A stretch of DNA of 56,696 nucleotides from NCBI GenBank assembly GCA_036521995.1, contig DATDGR010000036.1, positions 1 to 56,696 on the forward strand, given 5' to 3'. The position numbers and the translations under genes are program-made. Shown here piece after piece: positions 34,111 to 42,944 of the stretch. The notes below the pieces were generated by a model. That model worked only from the letters and a program-made list of their open reading frames with translations. It searched no databases and had not been told where the DNA came from. Positions within the stretch are counted from its first letter, which is position 1. Every line of letters begins with the position of its first letter. Origin of the DNA: Gp13-AA77 sp036521995 (lineage in GTDB: Bacteria; Acidobacteriota; Terriglobia; UBA7540).

Positions 34111-36825
34111 ATGACCCAGAATCCGGAAGCTTCCCGGTTGCAAGAGGCTCGCGCAGCAAACACCCCCTGGAGAAAATGGGGGCCTTACCTCAGCGAGCGC
34201 CAGTGGGGCACGGTTCGAGAAGACTACAGCCAAGATGGAAATGCCTGGGATTACTTCAGCCATGACCAAGCCCGATCCCGCGCCTACCACTGGGGTGAGG
34301 ACGGCCTTGCCGGCATCAGCGATGATGAGCAGTTGCTGTGCTTCAGCGTGGCGCTGTGGAATGGCAAAGACCCCATTCTCAAAGAGCGAATGTTCGGTCT
34401 GACGAACAGCGAGGCCAATCACGGGGAAGACGTTAAAGAATACTACTTCTACCTCGACAGCACGCCGACGCACTCCTACATGAAATACCTGTACAAGTAT
34501 CCGCAAGCGGCGTTTCCCTACAACGATCTGATCGAGACGAACAAGCGGCGCAATCGCGGCGACATGGAGTACGAGCTGCTGGATACGGGTGTCTTCAACG
34601 GCGACCGATACTTTGATGTCTTCGTGGAATATGCCAAGCGAGCGCCGGAGGACATCCTGGTCCAGATCGGCGTTTGCAATCGCGGACCTGAGCCAGCCAC
34701 GTTACAGGTGTTGCCGACCCTATGGTTTCGCAATACCTGGACATGGTGGCCGAACACACCGAAGCCGGTCTTGCGGGATGTTACCGGCAGAGGCGGCTCG
34801 CGGGCTGTCTCCGCATCACACACCAAGCTTGGCGAGCGCTACCTGTATTGTGAGGGAGAAGTCCCGCTACTCTTCACAGAGAACGAGACGAACAACGAGC
34901 GGATCTTCGGCAAACCCAACGCCAGCCGGTACGTGAAAGATGGGATCAACGACTACGTGGTCCAGGGGAAGCAGGATGCTGTCAACCCGGAGCACACGGG
35001 CACCAAAGGCGCCGCCCACTACATGCTCAGCGTCCCCCCTGGAGAGGCAGCCACGATCCGGCTGCGGCTCAGCGGCCTGGCGCCTGCCGCCCTAGGCGAT
35101 CCCTTTGAGAGTTTCGCTCAAACCCTGCAGTCTCGCCGGGGCGAGGCCGACGAGTTCTATCGTGCCATCACTCCGGAACGCGTCACCGAAGACGAGGCGC
35201 GGGTCATGCGACAGGCTCTGGCCGGGATGCTCTGGAGCAAACAATTTTTCTTCTTCGACGTAGACCTCTGGCTCACGGAACATGGTCAGGATCCGATGAA
35301 GCCGGGCGGACGCTTCATGCGGAACAGCGAATGGTTCCACATGGTGAACCAGCACATCATCTCGATGCCCGACAAGTGGGAATATCCCTGGTATGCCGCC
35401 TGGGACCTGGCGTTCCACACCATCGCGCTTTCCACGGTCGATCCTGATTTCGCCAAAGAGCAGCTCGACCTGATGCTGCAGGAGTTTTTCATTCATCCGA
35501 CCGGTCAGATCCCGGCCTACGAGTGGAACTTCAGCGACGTCAATCCGCCGGTACACGCCTGGGCCACAATTTTCCTGTACCGCACGGATCAGGCCCTTAA
35601 AGGGCAAGGCGACCTCGAGTTCCTCAAGCGCTCGTTTGCGAAGCTGATGTTGAACTTCAGTTGGTGGGTGAACCGCAAAGACCGCTTTGGCAAGAATCTG
35701 TTCGAAGGCGGCTTCCTCGGGCTGGACAACATCGGCGTCTTCGACCGCAGCGCGGCGCTGCCGACCGGTGGCAGCCTTGAGCAGGCGGACGGCACGGCGT
35801 GGGTCTCCATGTTCTGCCAGAACATGTTGGAGATCGCCGTCGAGCTGGCGTCCCACGACCCTCTTTACCAAGAGATGGGCATGAAGTTTGCTGATCATTT
35901 CCTTTGGATTGCCCATGCCATGAATCAGACGGGGCCTGAGGGTATGTGGGACGAGGAGGACGGGTTCTACTACGACGTCCTGCGCCTCCCCGACGGTAGG
36001 GCCGAGCGGCTCAAAGTCCGCTCCATGGTGGGACTGCTGCCCTTGTGTGCTACCACCGTAGTCGAGCCCTGGCAGCGCGAACGCGTGCCGCGAACGGCGG
36101 AGATCCTGCGTGAACGCTTGCAACGCATGCCCGAGCTGCGCAACAGCATTCATCCAACCGGGCCGGGGCATCAAGGGTATGCCGAACGCGGCATAGTTGC
36201 GCTGGTGAATGGTGACAGGTTACGCCGGATTCTCACGCGGATGCTCGACGAGAACGAATTCCTCAGCCCTTACGGGATCCGGGCCCTCTCCCGCTACCAT
36301 AACGACCATCCCTTCGTCGTCCATGTGGGGGGTCAGGAATACCGGGTGAACTATCTTCCGGCTGAATCCGACACCGGCATGTTCGGCGGGAACTCCAACT
36401 GGCGCGGGCCCATTTGGATGCCGGTGAACGCGCTGCTGCTCCGCGCCCTGTTGTCCTTCTACCTCTATTACGGTGACAACTTCAAGATCGAGTGTCCCAC
36501 TGGCTCGGGCAAGTTGATGAACCTGTTCGAGGTTGCCCGCGAGATTGCCAATCGTCTGGAACGGATCTTCCTGCGGGATAAGTCCGGCCGGCGGCCAGTT
36601 TACGGAGGTACGGAGAAATTCCAGACCGATCCTCATTGGAAAGATTACATACTTTTCTACGAATACTTTCACGGAGATAACGGTGCGGGCCTTGGAGCCA
36701 GCCATCAGACCGGCTGGACCGGGGTGGTGGCGAAACTGATCGAACTTTTTGGCCGTCTTGATCCCGCCCGGTTTCTCGAGGGGGGAAGGTCAGCCGCATT
36801 CGCAAGAAATGAATCGACGGAATAG
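34111..36825 (+). CDS. GH63-type glucosidase
   Basis: 904-residue cytoplasmic protein of the GH63 (alpha/alpha)6-barrel group. Bacterial members hydrolyse alpha-glucosides or glucosyl/mannosyl-glycerate. Landmarks include the N-terminal DYSQDGNAWDYFSHDQARSR, YRWGEDG-like YHWGEDG, the barrel motif EYPWYAAWDLAFH with the catalytic-region Asp, YEWNFSDVNPPVHAW, DGTAWVSMFCQNM, and near the end NSNWRGPIWMPVN. There is no signal peptide. A strong ribosome-binding site (GGAGGAGG) precedes the ATG. The GH13 enzyme follows after 5 bp, so the pair is one operon and probably processes an internal glucoside such as a compatible solute. Confidence 0.9.
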   Translation: MTQNPEASRLQEARAANTPWRKWGPYLSERQWGTVREDYSQDGNAWDYFSHDQARSRAYHWGEDGLAGISDDEQLLCFSVALWNGKDPILKERMFGLTNSEANHGEDVKEYYFYLDSTPTHSYMKYLYKYPQAAFPYNDLIETNKRRNRGDMEYELLDTGVFNGDRYFDVFVEYAKRAPEDILVQIGVCNRGPEPATLQVLPTLWFRNTWTWWPNTPKPVLRDVTGRGGSRAVSASHTKLGERYLYCEGEVPLLFTENETNNERIFGKPNASRYVKDGINDYVVQGKQDAVNPEHTGTKGAAHYMLSVPPGEAATIRLRLSGLAPAALGDPFESFAQTLQSRRGEADEFYRAITPERVTEDEARVMRQALAGMLWSKQFFFFDVDLWLTEHGQDPMKPGGRFMRNSEWFHMVNQHIISMPDKWEYPWYAAWDLAFHTIALSTVDPDFAKEQLDLMLQEFFIHPTGQIPAYEWNFSDVNPPVHAWATIFLYRTDQALKGQGDLEFLKRSFAKLMLNFSWWVNRKDRFGKNLFEGGFLGLDNIGVFDRSAALPTGGSLEQADGTAWVSMFCQNMLEIAVELASHDPLYQEMGMKFADHFLWIAHAMNQTGPEGMWDEEDGFYYDVLRLPDGRAERLKVRSMVGLLPLCATTVVEPWQRERVPRTAEILRERLQRMPELRNSIHPTGPGHQGYAERGIVALVNGDRLRRILTRMLDENEFLSPYGIRALSRYHNDHPFVVHVGGQEYRVNYLPAESDTGMFGGNSNWRGPIWMPVNALLLRALLSFYLYYGDNFKIECPTGSGKLMNLFEVAREIANRLERIFLRDKSGRRPVYGGTEKFQTDPHWKDYILFYEYFHGDNGAGLGASHQTGWTGVVAKLIELFGRLDPARFLEGGRSAAFARNESTE

Positions 36826-36830
36826 CGACG

Positions 36831-38315
36831 ATGCCCGTCTGGCCTCGATATCCTACGCTCTACGAGATCAACACCTGGGTGTGGCTTGCTGATCTCAGCA
36901 AGAGATATGGAGTCCCCTCTGGCTTGAGTTCCGTACCCTCAGCGGAGTGGGATGCCATCGCGACCCATGGTTTTGATGCCGTGTGGCTTATGGGAGTCTG
37001 GGAGCGCAGCCCGGCAGGCGTCGCCATCGCGAATCAGAACAATAATCTGCTTGATGACTTCCGGCGAGCCCTGCCTGATTTCCGTTTCGAAGACAACGTG
37101 GGATCTCCCTACTGCGTGCGACGCTACCGGGTCGACCCGCACCTGGGAGGTCCGAAAGGACTTTCCATCGCCCGGCAGGAACTGGCGAAACGGGGCATGC
37201 GCCTGGTTCTCGATTTCGTCCCTAACCATGTGGCGCCCGACCATCCCTGGACTGTTGAGCACCCTGAGTACTTCGTTCAGGGGAACACCGACGATGCCGG
37301 CAGTGAACCGGCCTGTTTTGCAGAGGTGGCGGGAACGATCTTTGCCTGCGGACGGGATCCCTACTTTCCGGCCTGGCCGGACGTGCTGCAATTGAATGCT
37401 TTTCAGCCTGGACTCCGTCAGGCGGTGAGGGAAACGATTTCGAGTATCGCCAGCCAGTGCGATGGCATCCGCTGCGACATGGCGATGCTTGTCACGAACC
37501 CGATTTTCGAACGCACCTGGGGGCGTCGCGCCGGCCCACGGCCGGCAACGGAGTACTGGGTGGAGGTCATCCCCGCCATCAAGAGGGCGAATCCGGATTT
37601 CCTCTTCATCGCCGAGGCTTACTGGGATCTGGAGTGGGAGCTTCAACAACAGGGATTCGACTTCTGCTACGACAAGAAGCTCTATGACCGCCTGGAGCAC
37701 GATCCTGCCGAGAGTGTGCGGCTTCACCTCTGTGCCGACCTTGCCTACCAGGAGAAACTGCTTCGGTTCATCGAGAACCACGACGAACCCAGGGCGGCGA
37801 CGGCATTTTCGTCGGGGAAAGGGCAGGCGGCAGCCCTCACGGTGGGCACCCTGCCGGGAATGAGACTCTTCCATGAAGGACAGTTCGAGGGACGAAAAGT
37901 GAGACTCCCCGTCTTTCTTGGCCGGCGGCCCCACGAAGCCGTCGATCAGGCGTTGCAGGCTTTCTACGCTAAGCTCCTCGAGGCCACCGATACCCCGGCA
38001 TTCCATGACGGCGAATGGACCCTCTGCCCACGCTCGGGCTGGCCGGATAATCCGAGTTATCTGAACGTCCTGGCCTGGACCTGGCTGAAGGATGACGAGC
38101 GCTGTCTGATCGTTGTCAATTTGAGTGACCGCGCCGCCCAAGCTCAAGTTCAAGTGCCCTGGGACGGGCGGGAAAGGACATGGCGCTTGGACGACGCTCT
38201 GTCCGGTGCCGCCTATGAGCGCAACGGGTATGAAATGCTGTCACCGGGGTTATACGTGCAATTGGGGCCTTGGAGCTATCACTTGTTCCAATGTCGGGTG
38301 AGGGGTCCAGCGTGA
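36831..38315 (+). CDS. GH13 alpha-amylase-family enzyme
   Basis: 494-residue cytoplasmic glycosidase or transglycosylase. The GH13 conserved regions appear in order: region I DFVPNH near 125, region II GIRCDMAM with the nucleophile Asp near 216, region III FIAEAYWD with the acid/base Glu near 260, and region IV ENHDEPR with the third Asp near 315. The C-terminal beta domain closes at LGPWSYHLFQ. The Cys in region II (GIRCD) in place of the common GxRxD is accepted in some subfamilies. It is coupled to the GH63 gene, 5 bp upstream. Whether it hydrolyses or transfers glucose is not visible. Confidence 0.9.
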   Translation: MPVWPRYPTLYEINTWVWLADLSKRYGVPSGLSSVPSAEWDAIATHGFDAVWLMGVWERSPAGVAIANQNNNLLDDFRRALPDFRFEDNVGSPYCVRRYRVDPHLGGPKGLSIARQELAKRGMRLVLDFVPNHVAPDHPWTVEHPEYFVQGNTDDAGSEPACFAEVAGTIFACGRDPYFPAWPDVLQLNAFQPGLRQAVRETISSIASQCDGIRCDMAMLVTNPIFERTWGRRAGPRPATEYWVEVIPAIKRANPDFLFIAEAYWDLEWELQQQGFDFCYDKKLYDRLEHDPAESVRLHLCADLAYQEKLLRFIENHDEPRAATAFSSGKGQAAALTVGTLPGMRLFHEGQFEGRKVRLPVFLGRRPHEAVDQALQAFYAKLLEATDTPAFHDGEWTLCPRSGWPDNPSYLNVLAWTWLKDDERCLIVVNLSDRAAQAQVQVPWDGRERTWRLDDALSGAAYERNGYEMLSPGLYVQLGPWSYHLFQCRVRGPA

Positions 38316-38438
38316 CGGAGAACCAGATCGGTAGGCGCTTCCTTGGGCTAGTGAGTGCAACCGGGCCATGCATGAGGGGAACAGAGCCTGACCAGATACC
38401 AGGTCCTGGGTTTCCCGAACGGCAAGTAAGGTCTGGCG

Positions 38439-38467
38439 TTGACAGCGGCGCTAGTTTAGTTTATGGT
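38439..38467 (+). promoter_or_regulatory. near-consensus sigma-70 promoter
   Basis: TTGACA (38439-38444) and TATGGT (38462-38467) are exactly 17 bases apart. It is the best promoter-like sequence I found in the window. Transcription would begin near 38474 and run into a low-GC region with only a short possible gene. Confidence 0.65.
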
Positions 38468-38519
38468 AGTTGAGCATTGAGTAAATCTTACCCCCCATAT
38501 CGTCGCCTGGAGCCTCCTC

Positions 38520-38714
38520 ATGAGCTTCTTGGACCACTTCAAACGCAGATTCAAGACGTCCTCACTCATCAGGGTTGCGGATCGGGCAAAGCTAGGGCAG
38601 ATATCTCTATTTTTATCAATCACTTTGGTCGAGAAATCCGGCCTTTCTTTCGAATCTTCGAGTGGGTCAAAGCTAACGCAGTTAAAGACTATGTTATCAG
38701 AAAGATGGAGCTAA
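38520..38714 (+). CDS. possible small protein, 64 aa
   Basis: ATG preceded by GGAG at 38509-38512 and by a strong promoter 50 bp upstream. The product (MSFLDHFKRRFKTSSLIRVA...) is basic with no membrane segment and matches no family I know. A competing 80-codon frame starts at TTG (38477). The promoter may equally drive a small RNA, so the coding call is tentative. Confidence 0.3.
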   Translation: MSFLDHFKRRFKTSSLIRVADRAKLGQISLFLSITLVEKSGLSFESSSGSKLTQLKTMLSERWS

Positions 38715-38801
38715 ACTAGAGTCGAATTTCCAAAGCTTTAGTCTTGGCCACCCTCGAAATAGGCGGCGAGACGGGGGCTGTGACACTACTACCGGTGATG
38801 G

Positions 38802-38892
38802 GAGCTGTGGTCTGACAAACAAACCTGGGAGGTGGCTTAGAATCAACGTGATACGAAAATGGCTTTTGAACTTACCGGTCAATGAGAATCGG
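38802..38892 (+). repeat. 91-bp dispersed repeat, copy A (inverted partner at 48782-48872)
   Basis: Starts at GAGCTGTGGTCTGAC and ends at CCGGTCAATGAGAATCGG. The reverse complement of 48782-48872 matches it over its whole length with 12 mismatches by hand count (about 87% identity) and no gaps. It is 106 bp upstream of the SemiSWEET-like gene. Confidence 0.85.
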
Positions 38893-38997
38893 CCTGGACT
38901 GCCCTCGGGCGTAGCAGAACCGAGCGACGCCCGCCAGGGTTCGCGTCCTCAGTGCCCACGAAGAACCCGGAATTTTCGAAAAGCTGAGGAGGTAGGA

Positions 38998-39390
38998 ATG
39001 AGTCGATTCAATATGGTCTGGCTCGCTGTTCTCGTCTTGAGCCTGATCACGCTCTGCGCCTGTCAGGACCTGGTTCCACGCGACGTGCCGAGCCTGCTCG
39101 ATCCCAGCATTAAGCGGTCAGAGATTCTTGGTCTTTTGGCGGGTTTTGGAACGACCTTTGCCGCTGTACCGGACCTGGTCGGAATGCTGAAGCGCCGGTC
39201 GAGCGCGGGCATGAACCCAAGGATGGCGGCAATCATGGGCGTCTTTCAGATCCTTTGGGTCTATTACGGCTTGTTGATTGCTTCGCGACCGGTGATCATC
39301 TGGAACGTAGTCGCGGTGTTCACCAATTTTTTTAGCGTCGGCGCGTATCGTTATTTCGTCCGCAGAGAGAAAAGCCAAGTAAAAGGGTGA
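38998..39390 (+). CDS. SemiSWEET-like PQ-loop sugar transporter with N-terminal extension
   Basis: 130-residue protein. Residues 42-127 match a SemiSWEET, a three-helix half-transporter that dimerises to move sugars: EILGLLAGFGTTFAAVPDLVGM with the helix-1 proline, KRRSSAGMNPRMA, FQILWVYYGLLI, and IIWNVVAVFTNFFSVGAYRY. Ahead of it is a hydrophobic 25-residue start (MSRFNMVWLAVLVLSLITLCACQD) that resembles a lipoprotein signal or a fourth helix; this is not part of the usual 85-residue SemiSWEET. The ATG follows GAGGAGG. It is separate from its neighbours on both sides. Confidence 0.75.
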   Translation: MSRFNMVWLAVLVLSLITLCACQDLVPRDVPSLLDPSIKRSEILGLLAGFGTTFAAVPDLVGMLKRRSSAGMNPRMAAIMGVFQILWVYYGLLIASRPVIIWNVVAVFTNFFSVGAYRYFVRREKSQVKG

Positions 39391-39596
39391 GCGCACCGGT
39401 CCAGCTGCGCTTCCAATGCGGGATGTGGTCCGGAATTGGCGATGACAGATTCGTCCAAGTTTGCTTCCGATGATCGTCGCTGTGTCGTTCGACTGGGTTT
39501 GATCAGCAAGTTAGCCGCCGACCTTTGCAGTGCTTCGTTTTCCACCTGCCTTCGTTGATCCGGCAGCGTGCTATTCTCCCGGAGAGCAAGAACGAC

Positions 39597-40670
39597 ATGA
39601 AGATAGGAGCCGCCGTGAACATTCGCGCCGCTGTCCCCTGCATCGCCCTGCTTCTGGCTGCACCTCTTTTCGCGGGAGAAAATACCGACGTGGTGATCAT
39701 GAAGAACGGCGACCACCTAACCTGCGAGATCAAGGGGCTCGACGCCGGTGTGCTGTATATCAGTCCTGATTACATTCTAGGTACTCTTTCGGTCGATTGG
39801 TCGAAGGTGGCGCGCCTGGAAAGCAAGCAGTTGTTCATCGTGAGGACCGAAGACGGCTCGGTGTACACAGGGACACTCAACACGGGCGAGACCCCGGCTG
39901 ACAGGCCTGTACAGATCCAGGTCTTGGAGGGACCGGAGAAGGAAGAGACGATCGAGAGTACAAAGATCGTTAATATGACCCAGACCTCGGAAAAGTTCTG
40001 GCAACGGTTCAACGGCGCCGTCAACACGGGTATCATATATTCCAAGGGTAACAGCACAACTCAATATAGCCTCGGTTCAGAGACCGAGTACCTGCGTGAA
40101 CGCTGGTCCTTGGAGGAAAACTTCAGCTCCAACTTGTCCGCAAGCAAGGGCGTAACGGCCTCCACCCGAAACAATTTGACTCTCACCGGCACCCATCTCT
40201 TGCCCTGGAACAATTATTTCTACTCGGGCATCGGAAGTTTTCTGCAAAGCTCGGAGCTCGGAATCAGGCTCCAAAGCACCCTCGGCGGTGGCATCGGGCG
40301 CTACATAAAACATACCAATCGCGTGACCTTCACAGTGCTCGGCGGCTTCGTCTGGCAGAACACAGGATATACTCCATCCGTCGTTCCGATAAGCGCGCAG
40401 AATCTCGCAGCGGCTGCCATTGCCACGCAGCTGAAGGTCTTCAAGTTCAACAAGACCAATCTGAATCTCACCGCCGCTTTTTTCCCGGTCGTCTCCGAGC
40501 CCGGCCGCGTCAAACTTAATACCAACTTGTCCTATTACATCAAGCTCACCGGCAATCTGTCTTGGAATATCTCTGTCTACGGTGACTTTGACAGCCAGCC
40601 GCCGGGCAACTTACCCAGCAGTGACTACGGCTCCAGCTCAGGGCTAAGCTGGACATTTGGTCTCAAGTGA
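39597..40670 (+). CDS. DUF481 outer-membrane beta-barrel protein
   Basis: 357-residue exported protein. A signal peptide ends near residue 28 (LLLAAPLFAGE). Residues 30-130 form a small soluble domain that reads TDVVIMKNGDHLTCEIKGLD, typical of DUF481 proteins with an N-terminal SH3-like part. Residues 145-357 are alternating strands of a barrel (TGIIYSKGNSTTQYSLGSETEY... to a final WTFGLK). Such proteins sit in the outer membrane; their cargo is not known. The ATG at 39597 has GGAGAG upstream. It converges on the multiheme cytochrome, with 25 bp between stops. Confidence 0.82.
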   Translation: MKIGAAVNIRAAVPCIALLLAAPLFAGENTDVVIMKNGDHLTCEIKGLDAGVLYISPDYILGTLSVDWSKVARLESKQLFIVRTEDGSVYTGTLNTGETPADRPVQIQVLEGPEKEETIESTKIVNMTQTSEKFWQRFNGAVNTGIIYSKGNSTTQYSLGSETEYLRERWSLEENFSSNLSASKGVTASTRNNLTLTGTHLLPWNNYFYSGIGSFLQSSELGIRLQSTLGGGIGRYIKHTNRVTFTVLGGFVWQNTGYTPSVVPISAQNLAAAAIATQLKVFKFNKTNLNLTAAFFPVVSEPGRVKLNTNLSYYIKLTGNLSWNISVYGDFDSQPPGNLPSSDYGSSSGLSWTFGLK

Positions 40671-40695
40671 CACGTCGAATCGCCCCGGACTTGAC

Positions 40696-42351
40696 CTACC
40701 GCTCCGCGCTCTCCCGAGCCAGCTTCTGCGCTCTGATGCTCTGTGGAAAGGCCTTTAGATACCGCTCCAAAGTCTTATGCACCCTGAGGCCATCGTGGGC
40801 CCCATCGTAGATGTCGGCGAGCTCGATGTAGGGCTCCTCCAGGAGAGGATCCAGTTGCTGAGTCTTGTTCAGGTAATCGATCGCCTTGATGGCGTCTGGG
40901 ACCGCTTTCCAGGCCAGCGCCGCGTGAAGATAGTTGATCGCCACCTTGGGCTCGATCTGAATCGCCTGCTCATACACGGCGGCCGCTTCCGAAGGGTGTC
41001 CCGCCCCCAAGAGCGCCTGGCCAATCGCGCTGAGCAACGGAGGATCGTCCGGAAAGTTAGGCCAGCAATCGAGCAGCAGTTGAAATCCCTGGTTGACCAG
41101 CGGGAAAGACTTGGAGCGGTCGCCGACCTTGACCTCAGCAAGCCCGAGGTTGCGGCGCACCACCGCAGAGGGAGGATCGTGCCAGGCGATCAGGGCCGCC
41201 GGAGCCTCGGGGACGCCGGGAGATTGGCGCGCATCCCTGCCGGGGGCGCCTTTCGCGCTCGATTGAGGCAGAGGCCGCCGCGCGATGTGGTGGTCCGTGA
41301 AGATGGTGTGAGCTCCGTCCGTGACCGGGCGCCGGGGCATGTGGCAGCCCACGCAGTCGTCATTGGGCTTGGGATGGGTCTTTAGCAGAGCCGCGCCGTG
41401 GCAAGCGAGACAGCGCGCGCGAAAGTAACTCTTGGCGTCCGCCGGCGTCGCGTGCGGATCGTGGCACGTCCCGCACCAGAGCCTGCCGTGGCTTTGCAGG
41501 GCGCACTTGCTTAGGGCAAGTTGCTGCACCTGGCTTACCACCTTCAGGCCGCCGCCATGGGACGGGTCCCGCGAAACCGCCGCGACGTACACTGAGAACA
41601 CTTCTTCCAGCTCCTCGCCGGGTCGGAAGTCACTTAGTTGTTTCCCAGGACTGGGAACACGCTCTTCTCCAATGAGGTGGCACTGCTCGCAAGTGCTGTC
41701 GCGAGCCCGGGGAGAAAGTTTGGCGGGATTGATGATGGAGCCCGGCAGGGGCGCGCGCAAGTGGACCTCGGCGGGGCCGTGGCAGCGCTCACAGGTAATA
41801 GCCTCGCCTTCGAACGGGGGGTCCTGGTAAGTGTTGTAAGTTCCCGCCACCGGCCGCGCGCGGCCGGAATGGCAGAACAGACAGTCAGCCGTGACGGGAC
41901 GCTCGAAATCCGGGGCCTTGGAATCCTCGTACCCTGGCGACATGCCCCAGCCGCGGCCTGCAAAATAGCCGAGAGGCGACTGGAACAGGTGGCCGTCGCG
42001 CTCGATCAGGTAGGCATAGGCATGAGCGCCGGAGCCCACGGCGTAGGCCACTTCGTGCTCACCCTTCAGGCCGTCACGCGCCAGACGCTGAATCATCCTC
42101 GTATCGCTGGTCTCGATGGAGAACTGCGTCTTCGATAGGGCGTGAGTGAACTTGGCGGAGGGTCCCTGTTCCGGGCGCCCCAGGGACCGCCCCATGGGCG
42201 TGGCTGCAAATCCGGCGACCTCCTTGGGATGACACTGCGCGCAGGGGATCGCCGCCGCCGGCAAGCGGACGGTCACGGAAAGACCCAGAGCACCGAAGGC
42301 GGCGAGCAGGCAGGCCCGTTGGAGCTTGAATGCGGGGCGCATTGGACGCAT
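40696..42351 (-). CDS. seven-heme cytochrome c with C-terminal TPR repeats
   Basis: 551-residue exported protein. A signal peptide is followed by seven CxxCH heme sites: CAQCH (37-41), CLFCH, CERCH, CEQCH, CGTCH, CLACH and CVGCH. A further CALQSH resembles a lost site. The arrangement resembles the cytochrome c554/DmsE-like multiheme group. Residues 390-551 are tetratricopeptide repeats (LGAGHPSEAAAVYEQAIQIEP, then YLNKTQQLDPLLEEPYIELA), giving a protein-docking arm. Likely a periplasmic electron carrier for an unknown reaction. It converges with the DUF481 gene. Confidence 0.9.
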   Translation of the reverse strand: MRPMRPAFKLQRACLLAAFGALGLSVTVRLPAAAIPCAQCHPKEVAGFAATPMGRSLGRPEQGPSAKFTHALSKTQFSIETSDTRMIQRLARDGLKGEHEVAYAVGSGAHAYAYLIERDGHLFQSPLGYFAGRGWGMSPGYEDSKAPDFERPVTADCLFCHSGRARPVAGTYNTYQDPPFEGEAITCERCHGPAEVHLRAPLPGSIINPAKLSPRARDSTCEQCHLIGEERVPSPGKQLSDFRPGEELEEVFSVYVAAVSRDPSHGGGLKVVSQVQQLALSKCALQSHGRLWCGTCHDPHATPADAKSYFRARCLACHGAALLKTHPKPNDDCVGCHMPRRPVTDGAHTIFTDHHIARRPLPQSSAKGAPGRDARQSPGVPEAPAALIAWHDPPSAVVRRNLGLAEVKVGDRSKSFPLVNQGFQLLLDCWPNFPDDPPLLSAIGQALLGAGHPSEAAAVYEQAIQIEPKVAINYLHAALAWKAVPDAIKAIDYLNKTQQLDPLLEEPYIELADIYDGAHDGLRVHKTLERYLKAFPQSIRAQKLARESAER

Positions 42352-42944
42352 CGCTCATCCTAATGCATCTGCCGTCCGGGTTCAATTTCTCTCACGCTGA
42401 GAAGGCGATCCGACAGGACGTAGAACCGGCAAGATATTTTTGTAACCCTTTTGTCTTCCACAACATCGTGGCTTCGTTCGTCAATTTCCCTGCCCGGCGG
42501 CGGCTTCGATCAGCTTCAACCCTATCGTGGCCGCCGAACCGCGGGCCCCACGCCTCAGCTCTTGAGACATTTCTAGAACTCCTTTATTTTCTGAAACATC
42601 GTGGCTTCGTTCGTCATTTCCCGTTTTCGGCCACCCCTAAAGAACATCGTGGCTTTGATTTCTTGGTCAACCCGAAAAGCACCCCGTCGAAGCCCTTCGC
42701 CCCCGAGCCGGCCCTCGCGGCGGGACGCGGCAGATGCGGTCAGGCAGCCTGATGGTGCAGCGATGAGACCTCGCAATCAAGTCAAGACTGGGTAAAGACT
42801 TGGTCAATCGCGGGCTAATCCTGATCTTGGCCGCGCAGATGGCGGGGCATATCGCGGGAATTGGAATCGGTGGTCGACGAGATCTTGCATGGGCCCACGA
42901 GGAGACAGGGTGCTTGTCGTGGCTGCTCCCGCGACGCGGTTCTG
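42352..42944. other. non-coding region with dispersed repeats
   Basis: About 590 bp between the multiheme cytochrome start and the zwf stop. The centre (42462-42660) has three copies of a short repeat listed separately. A 67-codon minus-strand frame repeats the same words and is a translation of the repeat rather than a gene. No other feature is recognised. Confidence 0.5.
42462..42660 (-). repeat. three copies of AACATCGTGGCTT repeat
   Basis: Copies begin at 42462, 42595 and 42643. The first two share AACATCGTGGCTTCGTTCGT and continue alike for about 27 bases. Read on the minus strand, the middle copy gives GCCACGATGTTTCAGAAAATAAAGG, which resembles the GCCAGCATGTTT...GAAAATAAAGG units at 12477-12686. 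This is probably the same dispersed family. Confidence 0.65.

Larger units (their letters stand above)
38316..38997. other. intergenic region with promoter, possible small gene and dispersed repeat
   Basis: About 680 bp. It holds a near-consensus promoter (38439-38467), a possible 64-codon gene at 38520, and one arm of a 91-bp inverted repeat (38802-38892). Base composition between 38470 and 38720 is clearly lower in GC than the surrounding genes. Confidence 0.55.

Noticed and set aside
36939..38153. 404-codon minus-strand frame
   Set aside because: Antisense to the GH13 gene, whose four conserved regions are all in place on the plus strand.
38477..38719. 80-codon frame from TTG
   Set aside because: Starts almost at the predicted transcript start with no ribosome-binding site; the ATG frame at 38520 is slightly better supported, and neither is certain.
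42573..42776. 67-codon minus-strand frame with repeated ATMF words
   Set aside because: It translates the dispersed repeat; the internal repetition comes from the DNA repeat, not from a protein.
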